Below, piece by piece: positions 58,501-64,000 of a DNA stretch of 64,000 nt. The notes under the pieces were generated by a model, which saw nothing but the letters and a program-made list of their open reading frames with translations, was not told the DNA's origin and made no database searches. The position numbers were made by a program, and so were the translations under genes. Each line of letters begins with the position of its first letter. The stretch's first letter is position 1. This stretch comes from Owenia fusiformis (taxonomy: Eukaryota; Annelida; Polychaeta; Sabellida; Oweniidae): positions 1,986,001 to 2,050,000 of the forward strand of contig CAIIXF020000006.1 of the NCBI GenBank assembly GCA_903813345.2, in the 5' to 3' direction.

Positions 58501-59872
58501 CCATTTGATTGATGCAAACACTAAATAGCTTCATAAATAACATCTACAAAGTATATCTAATAGTAATTTTCAATTTCAATGGTGAAACTTCCCTGGTTAC
58601 GATTATATGGGAAATCATCATGAGACGAAGATCGTTCGCCTTCCTGGCTTACCTCTGAATCGTGTACCCGGTAATCTCTTTATATAGTTTAGCGAGAGCG
58701 GTGCGCCTGCGCAGTTTTAAACTTTGGCGCACACTTTGAAAACTGATTGTTCTCACCTGAAATCCATATTTCATGGATATCAGACCAGCGGGAATGTTGG
58801 CCAGTATCCTGGGTATAAAATGAGGGTCGACCTTCTTATATCCCTGTCTATATAGTGTCTCTCCTGTTTTATAGATATCACTCGTCCCCATGACTCCAGT
58901 ACCCAGTGATACACCTTGTAATGCAATGATTTAAGATTGATGCATTTGAGTTTAAACAGCTACAGTTCAACATTCATATGGATACTTGTGAAGTGTTGCT
59001 TTAAAATGTTGTTGAACATAGATATCTTAGATACACCCTGTTCTATTTTGATATGCCAAAGACATCGTAGTAGAATTGGCTAGGCTCACTATGTCTTGGG
59101 TTTTGTAGAATGTGTTGCTTCCAATTATTAAAAATCGGATACACTTTTCCTGCTGTATATTTTTAATGCATTTTGTTAAAACAGTACTATTTTGTCTAAT
59201 AGGAATTCCATATCACATTTGCTTAATTTTTCATACCCGTTTCCATTCTTTCCTCTTCTTCTAATTCTGAGCCGCCCCACCGAGCCATCGTCAGTGCCTC
59301 TCTAGCAGCCTCCAAGGCGTACAATGCTGCCAGAGATTGTTTACGTTGTTCTGTCGAGCTATAAAGATGCCCCATGTTGAGGTCTCCCGGAGTGGAACCC
59401 TTGGGAACTTGACCAGCTATGTTACATGTGAGCTTCACTTTATCGAATCCTGAAAATATTTCAGACCAAATAATGTACTTGACCTGTACAATCAAGAATG
59501 TGTATTAGTTTTATTACCATAACCAAGGGTTATTCCTTCCCAAGTATACCACGTCTATCTATATCTATGCCTGAACAGTCCTAGACAAGTCCATGACACT
59601 TCTGCATTGCATTTTAAACTATTAAGTCAGATAAGCATGTTAGTTGCTTGGACTCGGGCTATAAGGGAAAAGTAGTAGTGAGCTCAATATAGAAACTCAC
59701 TAAGAGTAATGTTCTAGAACAACTCTCGTCACTCACCTGGCCCTTTAACACGAGTGATGCCAGATTCTCCTCGAAGAAGTTTAGACCAGACATGTTCCAC
59801 ACCAACCCCAAGACACGTGACAAGGCCTAGCCCTGTCACGACAACCCGCCGACCTGTTGATACTCCCGACAT
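55550..59872 (-). CDS. OXSM: 3-oxoacyl-[ACP] synthase, mitochondrial type (beta-ketoacyl-ACP synthase II, FabF/OXSM)
   Basis: Four exons: 59872-59737, 59449-59237, 58914-58757 and 56338-55550 (TGA), 431 aa, with all phases consistent. It condenses malonyl-ACP with the growing acyl-ACP in mitochondrial fatty-acid synthesis, which feeds lipoate production (family knowledge). The start [19 protein letters not shown] is followed by GESGI, NIPAG, and the active-site [16 protein letters not shown] with nucleophilic Cys. Both catalytic His are present ([14 protein letters not shown] and [16 protein letters not shown]), as is the glycine-rich [12 protein letters not shown] near the end. The usual NAHATSTP has Val instead of Thr here. 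The first exon begins directly with the catalytic domain and shows no mitochondrial presequence. The upstream sequence is in frame without an ATG until a stop, so a 5' exon with the targeting signal may be missing. The last intron (56339-58756) holds a 505-bp repeat and several palindromes. Confidence 0.94.
56975..57110. repeat. A-rich low-complexity tract
   Basis: GAAAAAAATTTG/AAAAATTGAAAAAAAG units, inside the last OXSM intron. Flanked on both sides by CTACTTGG-type words (near 56850 and 57119), so it may be the centre of an inverted-repeat element. Confidence 0.6.
57600..57730. repeat. Long palindrome in the last OXSM intron
   Basis: TTCAGGATATTGGGATTATCCC near 57610 and GGGATAATCCCAATATCCTGAA near 57702 are complementary. 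The inner part (GGCCAATATAATATATCTACC... GGCAGATATATTATATTGGCC) continues the stem to a loop around GGGACCTACGGCC. Near-perfect arms of about 55 bp. Similar smaller palindromes lie at 57238-57320 and 57735-57800. Confidence 0.88.
58230..58737. repeat. Unclassified ~505-bp interspersed repeat, copy 2 (inverted)
   Basis: Reverse complement of 28168-28675, nearly identical. Its edge lies only about 20 bp from the splice donor of OXSM exon 3 (58757), inside the intron. Confidence 0.85.
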
Positions 59873-62800
59873 ATCCTTACACGGAAACCTCTCAATACAT
59901 AGTTGTAAAGTAACATTTCTTTATACATACAATGTTTAGTATGGACACATTTGTTTTTCCACCTTCATTAAGGTATGCTCACTTTAAATTTTATATCTTT
60001 TCATGGGGATCTGAGAAGTTGAATAGTACAGTCATGTAAAAAGTTTTCTGTTGTCACGTTGGGATAAACGTATAGTTATATAGCTAATGTTCGGTAAAGT
60101 ATAGTTATCTTTAAAATTATTATTGGTGGATTTCCATATACCATTTGAAATTTTATTGATTCTATTCTAACTTCGCTTTATTTTCTTCTTCAATCTTATA
60201 GTATATATATATAGAGTAAATTCATATGTACATATAATACATAATACTAGTTAAAGGCAGGATCGGATCTATAGGGGGTTACAAAATTACAAGCAATATG
60301 TATAATTGACCTACCAATCTATGCCTTACAATATCAAATATAATATCTCCCAAAAGATTCACAATATGTTATAAATTGGATGATTCAAAGTGCAAAAATA
60401 TTCTTAAAGGCCCCATATAAAGTTTAAACCACTTTGGCTTATATTGTAGTCTTACCCAATGTTATCAAAGTGTGATATGTGAAACTTTTTTTTTAAATTT
60501 TAAAAAGTGGTTTTGAAAGACTTTTTGTTCCAAAATTTGTGAATTTATTTAAAACCAACTTTTAGAGGTCATTCATATCTTGTAATTAGCCACAATGCAT
60601 AGCATTCATCCTCCCATGTTTTTGCCGAAAAGAATTAAGAAAATCGGTTCATAAATAAGCGAGAAATAAACTTATCAGTGCATGAAAATGGTTTTGAGAA
60701 AAATGCATTTCAAAATTTTAGTTCTCATAGAAACCAATGGTACATGATATCTAAAAAATAATTTATTCTTCCTTTTAAGCTGGTTAGACAATCAACATTG
60801 TTTTTTTATGAAAGTCTAGCATATTTAGAAAAGATTGACATCGAAAAAAATTTCAATTCTTTTCAAAAAGTTTTTGGCTACCTTAGTGACATCACTAATG
60901 TTTCAAAATAGTTTTTATATGCTAAAACATTGAAGTGGCACATTAAATATGGCATTTTATTAATGAAATAGTGTGTCCTTTGTTCAATCTTTGCATTGGT
61001 GTTAAAAATATAATCTTTTTTTGAAATGCATTAAGAAATTTCAACTTTTTTTTGAAAAATGGCGGGAAATTTGAATATTTGAGAAATGAAATGCTCACAA
61101 CTTTTTTTTCAAAAATTTGTTTTTGTTCAAAAATCTCTAAAATCACTTTTTAAGTCCTGACAAACAGTAAATGAATGATGAAAAAATATTTTCAAACTTA
61201 AGACGGAGACTTTAAGTTGAAACAATTTTTTGTTTAGCCTGCTCGCTATATCTGATTCTCTCTTTAATATCAATAAAGATGGTTGAAACGTGGAGATCTA
61301 TATGTCAATATAACATGTCTATCGGTCTGTAGCATGATTATACTTTGCAGAACTTCTGACCGTCTCGGTTAAAGGTTAATGATATAGTTATAATAGAAAA
61401 ACATGTTCTTGTTTATTCATAATGCAACACAGTTTAAGGATACTCCCCAGTTTATAGATTGGTGAAAACCATATTACCTCTCTTAGGCGTTCAATAAGGG
61501 TGTTTCAATATGACGATTAAAATATGTAATTTTAAGGAGTTTATTCCAGGGAACCTTAACCCGTGGCCTCGTGTAGTCTAGGATCGTTACAGCCAGGATT
61601 GAACGGTTGTTTTCGTTTTGTAACAAAAACAAAAGATGATTTCCAAAAGCATAGATTTATTTAAGTAACAATTGTTAAAATTAATTTTTAATTATTTCAA
61701 TGATAAGACGTATATGGTAACATCTACATTCAATATCAGCACATGACGTTCATTCATAACATTCTTGGCTCACCTCTGACACCTCTTTTTTTATAGTTTA
61801 TCAACGCCTGGATGCATTCGGGCTTCAACTGGTCGTCCTACCACGGAGGAGGAGATTGAAAAACAATATCAACCAGTACTTTTTATACCAAGTTGCTTGA
61901 ATATTAGTAATTATTTGATATTAACTAGAAAGTATAAAACTGCTAAAGCACCATGATTTTTTAGAAAATGTTTATTCAGTTAAATTAAATACAAATTGTC
62001 TCTTTATTTTATTAACTCATATGTATTTTTGCTAGAAATCACATGGAACTATTGATAACTATTAAATAATGTTAAACGTTATCTCTTTAGTTCCACACTA
62101 TGGGACAAAACACTAGTACAATCGGAAATGATTATTTGCCCTTTAATAACACAAGCGACATCATGAGAAGGACATCATAGTTCCATTTCCATTGTTACAA
62201 ACAAAAAACTAGGACATCATCACTATCAATATTTAATCCTAGTTTCTTCGATATAGCAACGGATAGCAGTGTTTATTAAATAAGTCCTGTACATATTTAC
62301 ATCAAAGGACGTCCTTGTTTACACAAAGTACATGCAAGGTAAATACAGAATTACCATAAATGAAGTGAATTCGAGTCACAATAACAAAACTGTCTATTGT
62401 TCTTTGTCTGTTATGTCTATAACTATGTATCATCATGTTAGTTCAACAATAATTTGTTTTATTAATAAGCATTATTAAAGCCATACTATATTTATATAGT
62501 TTATACAATCAAGAAACATACATACATCACATCTGCACATCCTAAACTACTAATAAGTCAATATTTTACTAATTTAACCAACAAAAATATTAGATGATCC
62601 CGAAAGAATGAATGAACAATTCATGACGTCATCGAAAAAATACACACTCTCACGCCATCGACAATGTAAAGTGACGAAACCTTTAGCTGTACGTTGTCAT
62701 GTTTGAAGCAAAAATTATTATTTTGGTTTTAAAAGTTAAGATGAATCTAAGGAATATGATGACGTATGTCATGCTTAATTTCATGTGCATGATCTTGGCA

Positions 62801-64000
62801 AGACTTTTAACTTTATAATTACGTTAACTGATTCTCATATTTTGTCACTGTACGTTGTCGATGGTTAGGCGTGACTAGAAATACTATCAACCATTGATAC
62901 AATGGGTTTAAAACCTAATTAGAAACAAACCATTTCTTTCCAAACTTATTATTTTTATGTACATTACTGAACGCCACAATTAAAAGGATAAAAATAACAT
63001 TTAAGTATACATAATGTTTTTCAAGAAAAAATATACACATTGAATTTAAACCATTGTCCCCAAATATGGCATCGATACATCCTTCTTTTAGGCAGATATA
63101 TGTTCATCGGGATAACCCCATTTACCCGGAACTCGATCATATAGAATATCATTTTCCCCAAAGTCCCTCTTGATAGATAAACATATATAACTATATTATG
63201 ACATTTCTCCTATCCAATTCTAATTGTCATAAAAATAATCTCGAGGGAATACATGCACGGAGATACGATAGTAGATACTGCTCATTAAGATTATGATATC
63301 TTTGGTACATGTTGAACTGGCATTTTCACACAATATATCATTGTATTGTAACTATCAGCCAAATATGGCTAAGCATAACTATCATAAAATTTGATAAATA
63401 TTCATTGGAGAAGAGCCAATACGCATTTGAAAATGTCTGATCACTTTTACTAATAACGACATGTTTTTATTGAAAATCAAAATTTTCGATAGAGTTCTCA
63501 GCGTATTACAAGCCAGACATAAGTTATTACCAGTTATAATTATGTGATTACAGGCACCAGGATATACCATAATTCTACATTTTTTGTTTTACAAATTTCG
63601 TGACAATTATATATAAACAATATTTAGGTAATAGACCATGGGTATATTGAACAAATATTTCACTCTATTGAGGTGAATACCTGTACATCTTTCACAAGTG
63701 ATATTCCACGAAGCCCGAAGGTATTCACCGAAAATAGAGTGGAGTGAAATATTTGTTTTATTATATCACTGTCTAGCTAAACATCCCTAATATTATTAAG
63801 TCATAGGTTAACATTGATACTCGGTTCGTCTGCCATTTTGAGCTATTTTGACTTACACTGAACTAAATTATTTACACTGAACGAAAACAAATTCTTTGAA
63901 AATTCCCGGGAGCGTGGGATATCGCTAGATATCTCACAGTTGTCTTATCTGATTAGCACTGCCATTGAATATCGCCAGATATCCCACGACATGTGACCCG
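59873..64000. other. Intergenic beyond OXSM
   Basis: Includes the OXSM 5' flank. No gene recognised in over 4 kb. 63640-63765 is a palindrome (AACAAATATTTCACTCTATT paired with AATAGAGTGGAGTGAAATATTTGTT, loop ACGAAGCCCGAAGG), and 63905-63990 has a similar pair (GTGGGATATCGC...AGATATC and its complement). Confidence 0.5.

Noticed and set aside
61780-61925. Possible exon after TTTTTTTATAG, open for about 40 codons (STPGCIRASTGRPTTEEEIE)
   Set aside because: No partner exon, no family match and a frame that drifts into AT-rich sequence; not enough to call.
1-64000. CRISPR array or bacterial operon structure
   Set aside because: Spliced animal genes throughout; the tandem arrays have no unique spacers.

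Overview
This is a eukaryotic, AT-rich window with spliced genes, long introns and a dense load of transposon remnants. The repeats (Penelope-like elements, LINEs, tRNA-derived SINEs, fold-back elements, and short elements ending in GTAGCCAGG or GTGGCGGATCC) together with animal gene content point to a marine invertebrate metazoan. I cannot name the phylum from the sequence.

Layout. 960-8142 (+): all but the 5' end of a nucleobindin (NUCB1/2-like) gene, with a duplicated 107-bp exon that must be used one copy at a time and two possible C termini, one of them a long polyglutamine tail. 11662-16501 (-): a complete seven-exon GATD1 gene (DJ-1/PfpI-like glutamine-amidotransferase fold). One of its 3' splice sites and the exon head behind it are amplified 14-fold in a 71-bp array. 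17.7-18.8 kb: a large fold-back repeat. 19659-22012 (-): a three-exon Core-2/I-branching beta-1,6-GlcNAc transferase (GCNT family), preceded by a 32-bp minisatellite. 25.3-33 kb: a truncated LINE, a Penelope-like element, an unclassified 505-bp repeat and a decayed transposon-type gene. 32.6-34.1 kb: a small inverted-repeat element invaded by a SINE and by a fold-back element. 34215-35900 (-): an intronless ankyrin-repeat/SOCS-box protein. 36-42 kb: repeats and a broken LINE. 42739-43498 (+): a small two-exon gene for a secreted cysteine-rich peptide with a TATA box. 44-55 kb: gene-poor, with repeats and a Penelope-like element carrying 658-bp inverted arms. 55550-59872 (-): a four-exon mitochondrial-type beta-ketoacyl-ACP synthase (OXSM/FabF). 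59.9-64 kb: no gene recognised.

The genes do not form a pathway: Ca2+-binding secretory-pathway protein, amidotransferase-fold protein, Golgi glycosyltransferase, SOCS-box adaptor, secreted peptide and mitochondrial fatty-acid synthesis enzyme. The most unusual items are the tandem splice-acceptor array in GATD1, the mutually exclusive exon pair in nucleobindin, the unrecognised eight-cysteine secreted peptide, and the terminal structures of the Penelope-like elements. Exon boundaries were read by eye from GT/AG sites, phase and protein similarity.
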